Below, one piece after another: positions 10,496 to 18,821 of a stretch of DNA of 64,000 bases. Both the position numbers and the translations under genes were made by a program. Position 1 is the first letter of the stretch. Each line of letters starts with the position of its first letter. Origin of the DNA: Salipiger aestuarii (GTDB taxonomy: Bacteria > Pseudomonadota > Alphaproteobacteria > Rhodobacterales > Rhodobacteraceae); assembly GCF_003259905.1 (NCBI RefSeq), contig NZ_QLMG01000013.1, positions 28,849 through 92,848 on the forward strand. Reading direction: 5' to 3'. Under the pieces are notes generated by a model. It was not told the origin of the DNA. It saw only the letters and a list, made by a program, of their open reading frames with translations, and made no database searches.

Positions 10496-11269
10496 ATGAC
10501 GGGCGGCGCCCTCGGCAAGGTAAAAGAGCTTTACGAAGGCCACAGCGACCGCGCGCATCGCTTTCGCTATGGCCTGCTTGCCTTTGACGTGGTGACGATC
10601 TTGTTCGTGATTGCCACATCGTTCACCAGCCACGGCCCGATCGTCGAAATCGTGGACATGATTTTCGGCGTCTGCATCCTTGCGGATTTCGCGGCCCGCC
10701 TGCTGATCGAACGCAACCGGCTGCGGTTTCTGATCCGGCCGGTGACGCTGGCAGACATGGTGTCGATCGTGTCGTTCCTGGCACCGCTCGCAGGCGAGGG
10801 GCTGGGGTTCCTGCGGGTGGTACGCACGCTGCGCTTCCTGCGGACCTATCACCTGATGGCGCGGCTCAGGCAAGACATCCCGTTCTTTCGCCGCTATCAG
10901 GATGAATTCGTCGCCGCGCTGAACCTGCTGGTGTTTGTCTTCGTGATGACCGGGCTGGTCTATGCCACGCAACACGGGCGCAACCCCGATATCGGCAACT
11001 ATGCCGATTCGCTGTATTTCACCGTTACCGCGCTGACCACCACCGGCTTTGGCGATATCACGTTGCAGGGATCGCTCGGGCGGCTGATCTCGGTCGTGGT
11101 GATGATCTTTGGCGTGACACTGTTTCTGCGGCTGGCGCAGGTGTTGTTCCGCCCCACCAAGGTGCGCGAAACCTGCCGCAGCTGCGGGTTGTCGCTGCAT
11201 GACCGCGACGCGGTGCATTGCAAGCATTGCGGCGCGCTGATCCATATCGAAACCGAGGGACTGGAATGA
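10496..11269 (+). CDS. Voltage-gated-type potassium channel with C-terminal zinc ribbon
   Basis: A 257-residue inner-membrane ion channel. About four hydrophobic segments precede an S4-like arginine helix, RVVRTLRFLRTY (108-119). Then come S5 (about 140-158), the pore helix and selectivity filter TTTGFGDI (181-188), and S6 (about 193-213). TTTGFGD is a potassium-selective filter variant. The cytosolic tail holds two CxxC pairs (C227/C230 and C242/C245), a rubredoxin-like zinc ribbon rather than the usual RCK domain. Its stop overlaps the next gene's start (ATGA), so the three genes 10496-12497 form one operon. Family call is firm; the gating signal is unknown. Confidence 0.88.
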   Translation: MTGGALGKVKELYEGHSDRAHRFRYGLLAFDVVTILFVIATSFTSHGPIVEIVDMIFGVCILADFAARLLIERNRLRFLIRPVTLADMVSIVSFLAPLAGEGLGFLRVVRTLRFLRTYHLMARLRQDIPFFRRYQDEFVAALNLLVFVFVMTGLVYATQHGRNPDIGNYADSLYFTVTALTTTGFGDITLQGSLGRLISVVVMIFGVTLFLRLAQVLFRPTKVRETCRSCGLSLHDRDAVHCKHCGALIHIETEGLE

Positions 11270-11787
11270 CCGACCTGACGATTCGCAGCTTTGAACCCCG
11301 CGACCGCGACGCGCTTTGGCGCGTGCTGGAACCGGTGTTCCGCGCCGGCGACACCTATGCGATAGACACCGGCATTACCCGCGACGACGCCATTGCCTAC
11401 TGGACGGGATCGGGGCGTCAGGTGTACAGCGCCATCCTTGGCGGGCAGTTTTCCGGTTCGTACTATCTGGTGCGCAACCAGGGCGGCGGGGGCAGCCACG
11501 TCTGCAACTGCGGCTTTGTGACCGATCCTGCGCAAAAAGGGCGCGGGGTGGCGCGGCGGATGCTGGAACACGCGTTGCACACGGCACGCACCTCGGGCTA
11601 TCGCGCCATGCAATTCAATTTCGTCGTCTCGACCAACACCCGGGCCGTGGGCCTGTGGGAACGAGGCGGATTCGACATCGTCGGGCGTTTGCCGCAGGCT
11701 TTTCTCCACCCCTCCAGGGGCTATGTGGATGCGCTGGTGATGTACAAGACACTTGTGGCGGATGTCTCCGCCGGAAAGGACCTCTGA
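11266..11787 (+). CDS. GNAT-family N-acetyltransferase
   Basis: A 173-residue acetyltransferase using acetyl-CoA. ATG 11266 overlaps the channel stop. The acetyl-CoA-binding motif A appears as VTDPAQKGRGVARRMLEHAL, with the Q/RxxGxG/A signature (QKGRGVA). Motif B follows around FNFVVSTNTRAVGLWERGGF. The substrate is not predictable. The middle member of an overlapping operon, it shares its TGA with the next ATG (TGATG). Confidence 0.88.
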   Translation: MTDLTIRSFEPRDRDALWRVLEPVFRAGDTYAIDTGITRDDAIAYWTGSGRQVYSAILGGQFSGSYYLVRNQGGGGSHVCNCGFVTDPAQKGRGVARRMLEHALHTARTSGYRAMQFNFVVSTNTRAVGLWERGGFDIVGRLPQAFLHPSRGYVDALVMYKTLVADVSAGKDL

Positions 11788-12497
11788 TGGCCGATGCGCC
11801 ACGCCTGCTCGCCGTTCTGATTGACGCCGACAATACGTCTCCGAAATACTGCAAGGCGATCTTTGATGAGCTTGCCTCGCTGGGCGAAGCCAGCGTGCGG
11901 CGCCTGTATGGCGATTTTTCCAGCCAGCAGATGTCGGGCTGGTCCAAGATCACCGCCGAGTTCGGCCTTGTGCCGCTGCATTCACCCGCCAATACGGTGG
12001 GCAAGAACGCATCGGATATTTCGCTGGTGATCGACGCGATGGACCTGATGCACACGGGGCGGTTCGATGGATTCGCCCTGGTCAGTTCGGACAGCGATTT
12101 CACCCGCCTTGCCAGCCGCATCCGCGAACAGGGGCTGGATGTCTATGGCATGGGAATGCAAAAGACGCCGGACGCCTTCCGAAAGGCCTGCAAACGGTTC
12201 ATCTTTCTGGAAAACCTGGACGGCGCGCCCGAACAGAAACCTGGCAACCGCGAACCCAAGCCCACCGGCAAGCTGGACGAGGCGCGCAACCTGATCTTTA
12301 CCGCGATGGACGCGATCGAACAGGAAGACGACTGGTACACGCTGGGCCAGCTCGGCCAGTTCATCACCGCCGCCAACCCCGATTTCGACACCCGCACCTA
12401 TGGCAAGCGCAAGCTGTCGGATCTGGTGGCCGAGCTCAAGGTGTTCGAAACCAAACGCGGCCCCGGCAATCAGCTGCTGGTGCGCAGGCTGGATTAA
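11787..12497 (+). CDS. NYN-domain (PIN-like) RNase with C-terminal LOTUS/OST-HTH domain
   Basis: A 236-residue LabA/DUF88-like protein. The NYN nuclease fold spans residues 1 to ~150. Conserved acidic positions are in LLAVLIDADNTS, SDISLVIDAMDLMH and ALVSSDSDFTRLASRIRE. The C-terminal ~80 residues, around DWYTLGQLGQFITAANPDFD and YGKRKLSDLVAEL, look like an OST-HTH/LOTUS RNA-binding domain. It is probably a metal-dependent RNA-acting enzyme, which is inferred from the family. Start ATG overlaps the GNAT stop, and its stop overlaps that of the convergent TetR gene by three bases. Confidence 0.85.
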   Translation: MADAPRLLAVLIDADNTSPKYCKAIFDELASLGEASVRRLYGDFSSQQMSGWSKITAEFGLVPLHSPANTVGKNASDISLVIDAMDLMHTGRFDGFALVSSDSDFTRLASRIREQGLDVYGMGMQKTPDAFRKACKRFIFLENLDGAPEQKPGNREPKPTGKLDEARNLIFTAMDAIEQEDDWYTLGQLGQFITAANPDFDTRTYGKRKLSDLVAELKVFETKRGPGNQLLVRRLD

Positions 12498-13138
12498 GGC
12501 GCCCCCGGATCGCGGGGGGCCAGGGCGCCGTATCGGGCAAGAAAGGTCGTCACCGCCGCGTCGACGACCAGCCCGATGTCGGCCGCGCTGAACCGCGTCT
12601 GCACGCCGAACACCCGCTTGAGCCACAGATCCGCCTTGCATAGCTCGGAAAACTGGGCGACAGCTAGGGCGACATCGTCGATGACCAGCTCCTTGCGCGC
12701 GATGGCCGCGGCGAAATAGGCGCACATCTCGTTGTGCACAAGGCGCGGCCCGCTGTGGTAGAACTCTGCACCAAGCTCGGGGAAGCGGTCGGCTTCGGCG
12801 ACGCAGATGCGGAACACCCGCTGCGATTCGTCTGACAGGATATGGTCGACAAACCGGTAACCAACCTCGCGCAGCACGACGTCGGGCGGCGCGTGCAGGT
12901 CGATGGCTGCCAGCGCCTCATCCGCCCGGCGGGCGCACTGCTGGCGGGCCATTTCCATGAACAGCAGGCGCTTGCCGGGAAAATAGCTGTACAGCGTGGC
13001 CTTGGACACCCCGGCCGCGCGCGCGATGTTATCGACACTTGCGCCTTCGAACCCGTCACGCAGGAACACCTCGCCCGCGCCCCGAAGCACCTGTTCGTAC
13101 TTGCGGCCGCGCCTTGCGATCACCGCGCCATCCTGCAT
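12494..13138 (-). CDS. TetR/AcrR-family transcriptional regulator
   Basis: A 214-residue repressor-type protein. ATG 13138 is preceded by a strong AGGAGG at a good distance; the frame extends upstream without homology. The N-terminal HTH shows FLRDGFEGASVDNIARAAGV and SKATLYSYFPGKRLLFMEMA, the classic TetR helix-turn-helix. The C-terminal half is the all-helical ligand/dimerisation domain. It lies between the channel operon and mbfA, divergent from mbfA with ~180 bp between starts. Its target and ligand are unknown. Confidence 0.92.
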   Translation of the reverse strand: MQDGAVIARRGRKYEQVLRGAGEVFLRDGFEGASVDNIARAAGVSKATLYSYFPGKRLLFMEMARQQCARRADEALAAIDLHAPPDVVLREVGYRFVDHILSDESQRVFRICVAEADRFPELGAEFYHSGPRLVHNEMCAYFAAAIARKELVIDDVALAVAQFSELCKADLWLKRVFGVQTRFSAADIGLVVDAAVTTFLARYGALAPRDPGAP

Positions 13139-13260
13139 TCCGATACCTCCTGCCCCGTTCAGCATAGCGCGCGCGCCCCGGATCCGGCAAGGCCACGCGC
13201 CCCCTTGCGCAACATCATGGACGCACGCACAACGGCGGGCCAACCGGCGGCGATTTTCCC

Positions 13261-13289
13261 TTGCATCCGGTAGGATGTGTCGTAATTTA
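13261..13289 (+). promoter_or_regulatory. Candidate mbfA promoter
   Basis: TTGCAT at 13261-13266 is followed after 17 bases by AATTTA (13284-13289). The -10 region overlaps the left arm of the iron box, a position where a bound repressor would block RNA polymerase. Confidence 0.4.
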
Positions 13290-13301
13290 GAATGGTTCTA
13301 A
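13287..13301. promoter_or_regulatory. ICE box (Irr-binding site) upstream of mbfA
   Basis: A perfect inverted repeat TTAGAA-TGG-TTCTAA lies 17 bp upstream of the mbfA ATG. It matches the iron-control-element consensus TTAGAAnnnTTCTAA bound by the heme-responsive regulator Irr in alphaproteobacteria. Irr repression of mbfA under iron limitation is established in Bradyrhizobium and Agrobacterium. The inference here is that mbfA is induced when iron is plentiful. Confidence 0.85.
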
Positions 13302-13318
13302 TCAATAAGGGTCGCCCC

Positions 13319-14293
13319 ATGCGCTTCTTCAATCAACGCCGACGGTTCAGGGATCTGAGCGAACAAGAGGTGCTGGCCCTTGCGATCTCTTCCGAAGAAG
13401 ACGACTCGCGCATCTATCGCAGTTACGCCGAAGCGTTGCGCCCGGAGTTTCCCGACAGCGCAAGAATCTTCGACGGCATGGCCGACGAGGAAGACGCCCA
13501 CCGCAAGGCGCTGATCGCCGCCCATCGGGTTCGTTTTGGCGACGTCATCCCGCTGATCCGGCGCGAACATGTCGCCGGATTCTACGCCCGCCGGCCGGTC
13601 TGGCTGACCCGGAACCTGCCGCTGGAACGTATCCGCGCCGAGGCCGAAGCGATGGAACACGACGCCGAACGCTTCTACCACGAAGCGGCGCGCCACAGCA
13701 GCGATGCCGCAACGCGCCGCCTGCTGGGCGACCTCGCCGCCGCCGAAGCCCGCCACGAGGAACGCGCGCAGGAACTGGAAAGCACCCATCTCGACACCCC
13801 CGCCCGCGAGGACGAAGACCGCCAGGCCCACCGTCAGTTCGTACTGACATGGGTGCAACCCGGTCTTGCCGGGCTGATGGACGGGTCGGTGTCGACCCTG
13901 GCCCCGATCTTTGCTACCGCCTTTGCCACGCAGGACCCCTGGACCACCTTTCTGGTCGGACTCGCGGCGTCGGTTGGCGCAGGCATTTCGATGGGCTTCA
14001 CCGAAGCGGCCTCGGACGACGGCGCGCTGTCCGGCCGCGGCTCTCCGATAAAACGCGGCATCGCGTCGGGGGTCATGACAACGGTGGGCGGGCTGGGCCA
14101 CGCGCTGCCGTATCTCATCCCGCATTTCTGGACGGCGACCAGCATCGCCTGGGTCGTTGTGTTCTTCGAACTCTGGGCCATCGCCTGGATTCAAAACCGG
14201 TTCATGGAAACCCCTTTCTGGCGGGCCTCGATGCAGGTTGTGCTGGGCGGCGCGCTGGTTCTCGCGGCAGGCGTGCTCATCGGCAGCGGCTGA
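13319..14293 (+). CDS. mbfA: Membrane-bound ferritin MbfA (ferritin-like domain + VIT1-type iron transporter)
   Basis: A 324-residue inner-membrane iron exporter known to protect against iron and peroxide stress in rhizobia. The N-terminal half (about 15-155) is an Erv/rubrerythrin ferritin-like four-helix bundle. Metal-ligand motifs ADEEDAH (55-61) and EARHEE (143-148) are visible. The C-terminal half (about 170-324) is a CCC1/VIT1-like domain with several membrane helices, opening QPGLAGLMDGSVSTLAPIFA and containing GFTEAASDDG. Start ATG 13319 lies shortly after the ICE box and an AAGGG site; an upstream in-frame ATG at 13292 would lie inside that box and is rejected. Confidence 0.95.
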   Translation: MRFFNQRRRFRDLSEQEVLALAISSEEDDSRIYRSYAEALRPEFPDSARIFDGMADEEDAHRKALIAAHRVRFGDVIPLIRREHVAGFYARRPVWLTRNLPLERIRAEAEAMEHDAERFYHEAARHSSDAATRRLLGDLAAAEARHEERAQELESTHLDTPAREDEDRQAHRQFVLTWVQPGLAGLMDGSVSTLAPIFATAFATQDPWTTFLVGLAASVGAGISMGFTEAASDDGALSGRGSPIKRGIASGVMTTVGGLGHALPYLIPHFWTATSIAWVVVFFELWAIAWIQNRFMETPFWRASMQVVLGGALVLAAGVLIGSG

Positions 14294-14343
14294 GCCCTGA
14301 CCGGAAATCGCGCCTGGCCGCGAAATCCGGCCTGCCTCCGGCG

Positions 14344-14408
14344 GGAGTTTTTCTGGCAAGATGAAGCCTGCGCGCCGCGCCCCGTCTTCATCTTGCCGGA
14401 TAAACTCC
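14344..14408. repeat. Dispersed intergenic repeat, copy 1 (inverted pair)
   Basis: GGAGTTTTTCTGGCAAGATG(AAG) at 14344-14366 and its near-perfect reverse complement at 14386-14408 form a long inverted pair. A GGGGGGC-AGC-GCCCCCC hairpin follows at 14427-14443. The same core occurs at 41372-41393 and 54905-54926. As a hairpin between mbfA and polA it may act as a terminator. Confidence 0.8.
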
Positions 14409-14533
14409 GGGGGGAGCGCGTCGCGCGGGGGGCAGCGCCCCCCTCTGCCCTTACCGCCCGCCCATTCCCTCTGGCAGGCGCGCCGCGCCCGTGGCAAACC
14501 GGGTCCCAGCGCACAGCACCGGGAGACGCGACC

Positions 14534-17338
14534 ATGACCCAATTCGGCAAGGGCTGCCACCTGCACCTGATCGATGGATCGGCCTTCATCTTCCGCGCCT
14601 ACCACGCGCTGCCGCCGCTGACGCGCAAATCCGACGGGTTGCCCATCGGGGCGGTTTCGGGCTTTTGCAACATGCTTCAGAAATATGTCGAGGACAACGC
14701 CGGCCCCGATGCGCCCACCCATGTCGCGGTGATCTTTGACAAGGGCAGCCACACCTTCCGCAACGATCTCTACGACCAGTACAAGGCCAACCGCGAGGCC
14801 ATGCCCGAGGATCTGCGCCCCCAGATCCCGCTGACCCGCGATGCCACCCGCGCCTTCAACATTGCCTGCATCGAAAAAGAGGGGTTCGAGGCCGACGACA
14901 TCATCGCCACGCTGGCCCGGCAGGCCCGCGAAGCAGGCGGTGCTGTGACCATCGTCAGCTCGGACAAGGATCTGATGCAGCTTGTCGGCGACGGTGTGGT
15001 GATGCTCGACGCGATGAAGAACAAGATCATCGACCGCGACGGGGTGTTCGAGAAATTCGGCGTCTGGCCCGACCGTGTCGTCGATGTGCAGGCTCTGGCC
15101 GGGGATTCGGTCGACAACGTGCCCGGCGCGCCCGGCATCGGCATCAAGACCGCCGCCCTGCTGATCTCCGAATACGGCGATCTGCAAACGCTGCTGGATC
15201 AGGCCGACACCGTCAAGCAGCCCAAGCGCCGCCAGACCCTGATCGAAAAGCGCGACCAGATCGAGCTGTCCAGGCGCCTGGTGCAGCTGGACGACCAGAT
15301 GACGATGGATGATGTCACGCTGGACGATCTTGAGGTGCGCGAACCCGACGCGGACACTCTGCTGGCGTTCCTGACCGACATGGAATTCCGAACCCTGACC
15401 AAGCGCATTGCCATCTCGCTGAATGCCGAGGCGCCCGCCATTCCCCAAACCGCTCCGCAGGCTGCAACCACCGAAGAGGCGCCCGACCTTCCGCCCATCG
15501 ACCCCGCCGCCTATGTCTGGATCAAGACCGCCGACGACCTGACGCCGTTTATCGCCCAAGCGCATCAGCGCGGCTGGGTCGCGGTGGATACCGAAACCAC
15601 CGGCCTGAACGAGATGACCTGCGATCTGGTCGGGGTCTCGTTGGCGATTGAGCCGGGGCAGGCCTGTTATATCCCGCTGATCCACCGCGCGACCGCCACC
15701 GACGATCTGTTCGGCAATGACGATCTGGCCGAAGGGCAGATGCCTCTGGACGATGCGCTGGCGCTGCTCAAACCGTTGCTAGAGGACCCCAGCGTCATCA
15801 AGATCGGGCAGAACATGAAATACGACGCCAAGGTGCTGTCGCGCTACGGCATCGGGATCACGCCCATCGACGACACGATGCTGATGTCCTACGCGATGCA
15901 CGCGGGCCTGCACGGGCATGGCATGGACACGCTGTCCGACCGCTACCTGTCGCACACCCCGATCCCGATCAAGTCGCTGCTGGGCAGCGGCAAAAGCATG
16001 ATCACCTTCGACAGGGTGCCAATCGAGAACGCGGTGAAATACGCCGCCGAGGATGCGGACATCACCCTGCGCCTGTGGATGCTGTTCAAACCGCAGCTGC
16101 ACCGCGCCCGCGTCACCCGCGTGTACGAAGGGTTGGAACGTCCGCTGGTGCCCGTGCTGGCGGATATGGAACGCGCCGGCGTGCAGGTCGACCGCGAAAC
16201 GCTGAGCCGCATGTCCAACGCCTTTTCCCAGAAAATGGCGCAGCTGGAGGATGAGATCCACGAGCTTGCGGGGGAAAAGTTCAACGTCGGGTCTCCCAAG
16301 CAACTGGGCGAGATCCTGTTCGACAAAATGTCCCTGCCGGGCGGCAAAAAGGGCAAGACCGGCGCCTATGCAACCGGCGCGGATGTGCTTGAAGACCTCG
16401 CGACCGAACACGACCTGCCGGGCCGGGTGCTGGACTGGCGCCAGATTTCCAAGCTGAAATCCACCTACACCGACGCGCTGCAAGGGCATATCAACCCCGA
16501 TACTGGCCGGGTTCACACGTCCTACAGCATCGCGGGGGCCAGCACGGGGCGGCTGGCATCGACCGACCCCAACCTGCAAAACATCCCCGTGCGCAGCGAA
16601 GAGGGCCGACGCATCCGCGAGGCGTTTGTCGCGCCACAGGGGCGCGCGCTGGTGTCGCTCGACTATTCCCAGATCGAACTGCGCATCCTTGCGCATATGG
16701 CCGATATTTCCGCGCTCAAGCAGGCATTTCGCGACGGGCTGGACATTCACGCCATGACCGCGTCGGAAATGTTCAACGTGCCGATGGACGAGATGACGCC
16801 CGATATTCGCCGTCAGGCCAAGGCGATCAACTTTGGCGTGATCTACGGCATTTCCGGCTTTGGCCTTGCGCGCAACCTGCGCATTCCCCGCTCCGAAGCG
16901 CAGGGCTTCATCGACCGGTATTTCGAACGCTTTCCGGGGATCAAGACCTACATGGCCGACACAACTGCATTCGCCAAGGAACACAAGCGCGTCGAAACCC
17001 TGTTCGGCCGGGTGATCCACACGCCCGAGATTTCCGCCAGCGGGCCGCGCGCCGGTTTCGCCAAACGCGCCGCGATCAATGCGCCCATTCAGGGCACCGC
17101 CGCCGATATCATCCGCCGCGCGATGATCCGGATGCCGCAAGCCATCGCAGGCATCCCCGCGACGATGCTGCTACAGGTGCATGACGAACTGATTTTCGAG
17201 GTCGACACCGGCGCCGAAGACGACCTCATCGCCACCGCAAAACGCGTGATGGAAGGCGCCGCCGAACCGGTGGTCAAGCTGGACGTGCCGCTGGTGGTCG
17301 ACGCGGGCAAGGGGCGCAACTGGGCCGAGGCGCACTAG
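14534..17338 (+). CDS. polA: DNA polymerase I
   Basis: A 934-residue repair/Okazaki-fragment polymerase. Three domains can be read. The 5'-nuclease domain (about 1-300) contains LIDGSAFIFRAYHALPPL and GDSVDNVPGAPGIGIKTA. The 3'-5' exonuclease domain (about 325-520) contains WVAVDTETTGLNEM and the YAAEDADITLRL motif, so proofreading residues appear present. The polymerase domain has motif A SLDYSQIELRILAH, the O-helix RRQAKAINFGVIYGISGFGL, and motif C LQVHDELIFEV. ATG 14534 follows GGGAGACGCGACC. Confidence 0.98.
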   Translation: MTQFGKGCHLHLIDGSAFIFRAYHALPPLTRKSDGLPIGAVSGFCNMLQKYVEDNAGPDAPTHVAVIFDKGSHTFRNDLYDQYKANREAMPEDLRPQIPLTRDATRAFNIACIEKEGFEADDIIATLARQAREAGGAVTIVSSDKDLMQLVGDGVVMLDAMKNKIIDRDGVFEKFGVWPDRVVDVQALAGDSVDNVPGAPGIGIKTAALLISEYGDLQTLLDQADTVKQPKRRQTLIEKRDQIELSRRLVQLDDQMTMDDVTLDDLEVREPDADTLLAFLTDMEFRTLTKRIAISLNAEAPAIPQTAPQAATTEEAPDLPPIDPAAYVWIKTADDLTPFIAQAHQRGWVAVDTETTGLNEMTCDLVGVSLAIEPGQACYIPLIHRATATDDLFGNDDLAEGQMPLDDALALLKPLLEDPSVIKIGQNMKYDAKVLSRYGIGITPIDDTMLMSYAMHAGLHGHGMDTLSDRYLSHTPIPIKSLLGSGKSMITFDRVPIENAVKYAAEDADITLRLWMLFKPQLHRARVTRVYEGLERPLVPVLADMERAGVQVDRETLSRMSNAFSQKMAQLEDEIHELAGEKFNVGSPKQLGEILFDKMSLPGGKKGKTGAYATGADVLEDLATEHDLPGRVLDWRQISKLKSTYTDALQGHINPDTGRVHTSYSIAGASTGRLASTDPNLQNIPVRSEEGRRIREAFVAPQGRALVSLDYSQIELRILAHMADISALKQAFRDGLDIHAMTASEMFNVPMDEMTPDIRRQAKAINFGVIYGISGFGLARNLRIPRSEAQGFIDRYFERFPGIKTYMADTTAFAKEHKRVETLFGRVIHTPEISASGPRAGFAKRAAINAPIQGTAADIIRRAMIRMPQAIAGIPATMLLQVHDELIFEVDTGAEDDLIATAKRVMEGAAEPVVKLDVPLVVDAGKGRNWAEAH

Positions 17339-17361
17339 GCCGCGCAGATCACTGGTGCTTT

Positions 17362-17380
17362 GGCCAGAACGGCTCTGGCC
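17362..17380. other. Stem-loop between convergent polA and acetyltransferase genes
   Basis: GGCCAGA (17362-17368) and TCTGGCC (17374-17380) form a 7-bp stem with a 5-base loop. There is no T-run, so it is not a canonical intrinsic terminator. Confidence 0.35.
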
Positions 17381-17418
17381 GGAGGACACGCAGGTCGGGG
17401 GGGCAGCTCGGGGGTTGC

Positions 17419-17871
17419 TCAGGTCAGACGCTTTTCGAAATAGACCCGGTCGAAACCGTCCTCATGTCGGCGGTCGGTTTCGACATAGCCAAGGTGCGGA
17501 TAGATCGACAGATTGTCGGTCATCTTTGCATTGGTATACAATTGCACCGTCGGCGCGCCACCCGCGCGCGCGCTGGTTTCGCAATGCCCGATAAGCGCCT
17601 TGCCCACGCCCTTTCCGGCGGCATCGGGGCGCACCGCCACGTTTTCCAGCAGCATATGGCCGGCGCCGAAGCGAAACACGACAAACCCAAGCAGCGTGCC
17701 GGAATCGTCGGTTGCCACATGGATGTCATGCGCCGCGATCTGGGTTGCGAAATCGGCCAGCATCGGCGCCGGATCGCGCCCGATCAGCGGAACATAGCCA
17801 ATGTAAGCCTCACGCGCGCAGGCGCGGATCGCCGGTTCGTCGTCGGGAACAGCGGGTCGGATCGCACGCAC
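17419..17871 (-). CDS. GNAT-family N-acetyltransferase (GTG start)
   Basis: A 150-residue acetyltransferase. Motif A is visible as ENVAVRPDAAGKGVGKALIG with the PDAAGKGVG signature; motif B contains VQLYTNAKMTDNLSIYPHLG and YVETDRRHEDGFDRVYFEK. The start is a GTG at 17871, three bases after the TGA of the upstream chelatase gene on the same strand, so translation is probably coupled. The substrate is unknown. Confidence 0.9.
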   Translation of the reverse strand: MRAIRPAVPDDEPAIRACAREAYIGYVPLIGRDPAPMLADFATQIAAHDIHVATDDSGTLLGFVVFRFGAGHMLLENVAVRPDAAGKGVGKALIGHCETSARAGGAPTVQLYTNAKMTDNLSIYPHLGYVETDRRHEDGFDRVYFEKRLT

Positions 17872-17874
17872 CGC

Positions 17875-18603
17875 TCAGTCCGCCCGGGCCGGAATTTCGG
17901 GGGATTGGCGTTCGATACTGTCGCCGATCAGCCGGGCCGTGTCGGACCAGGAAATGAAGGGCGGCATCACCGGCCCGTCAAAGCCCGCCGCCGACAGCGC
18001 GGCAGGCACGTCGTCTTCGATATGGCCCGAGTTCTGGGCGAAATAGGGCAAGCAGATCGCCTGCCCGGCCCCCTGCGCGATGTCTTTCAGAAACGGCGGC
18101 TGGTCGATGAACCCGGTGCGCGTATCGCGAAACCCAAGGCCCGAATGCAGTGCACGCGCAAAGGCATAGGCGCTGTCGGCGCTGGTCTTGGACACCGCAC
18201 TGCCATGGGCGGCAACGACCAGCGCAGTGTCCGGTGCATCCCAGCCCTTTTCCGCCAGAAGCGCCCTCAGTTCGCTCTGGGCGCTTGCGACAAGCTCTGG
18301 TTCGACCCCGAAGGGGTCCAGCATGGTCAATCCCATGACGCGGGCCTTCTTGGCCAGCATCTGTCCGGTGAACCATCCGCGTGCCATGAAAAACGGGTAT
18401 ATCAGAGGGGTGCCCAGCCTCGCGACCTCTTCTTCCAGACGGCCTTTGGCGGCCAGCGTGGCGCTGCCGATCCGCCAGCCTGTCAATCCGCTTTGGACGC
18501 GCGACGCCAGCTCGCGCAGGGCGGATTCCTGCGAGTCGGGGTCGGACGGGCTTCCGTGCGCGACGAGGATAACGGTCTTCAAAGGCTCCGGGCGCGTTGC
18601 CAT
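17875..18603 (-). CDS. CbiX/SirB-type sirohydrochlorin chelatase family protein
   Basis: The protein has the two-domain CbiX layout: KTVILVAHGSPSDPDSQESA near the N-terminus and ALVVAAHGSAVSKTSADSAY in the second half. The two AHGS motifs carry the metal-binding histidines of class II chelatases, which insert cobalt or iron into sirohydrochlorin. Later segments, PPFLKDIAQGAGQAICLPYF and NSGHIEDDVPAAL, also fit. ATG 18603 gives 242 residues; an in-frame ATG at 18648 would add 15 without a better ribosome-binding site. No other cobalamin or siroheme genes are nearby, so the metal and pathway remain open. Confidence 0.8.
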   Translation of the reverse strand: MATRPEPLKTVILVAHGSPSDPDSQESALRELASRVQSGLTGWRIGSATLAAKGRLEEEVARLGTPLIYPFFMARGWFTGQMLAKKARVMGLTMLDPFGVEPELVASAQSELRALLAEKGWDAPDTALVVAAHGSAVSKTSADSAYAFARALHSGLGFRDTRTGFIDQPPFLKDIAQGAGQAICLPYFAQNSGHIEDDVPAALSAAGFDGPVMPPFISWSDTARLIGDSIERQSPEIPARAD

Positions 18604-18821
18604 CTGTAGGGCCTGTCCTTTCCAGGGTTTTGCGGGTGTATCAGACAAGGTGGTCTTCGCCGGCGGTCATTTCAATGCGAATCTTTGCCATTCGGTGCAT
18701 CTCTTTGGCAAACAACGGGCGATTTTGTGCGGTCGGGCGGGGGGCGATGCCCGAAGGGCAGGCGCGGGAACCGCCTACCCGATGCACGCGTTGCTTCCTT
18801 ACCAGACCGGAGAGGACCGAC

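Noticed and set aside
13298..15685. A 795-codon minus-strand open frame opposite mbfA and polA
   Set aside because: Shadow of GC-rich coding sequence; mbfA and polA on the plus strand have full domain sets.
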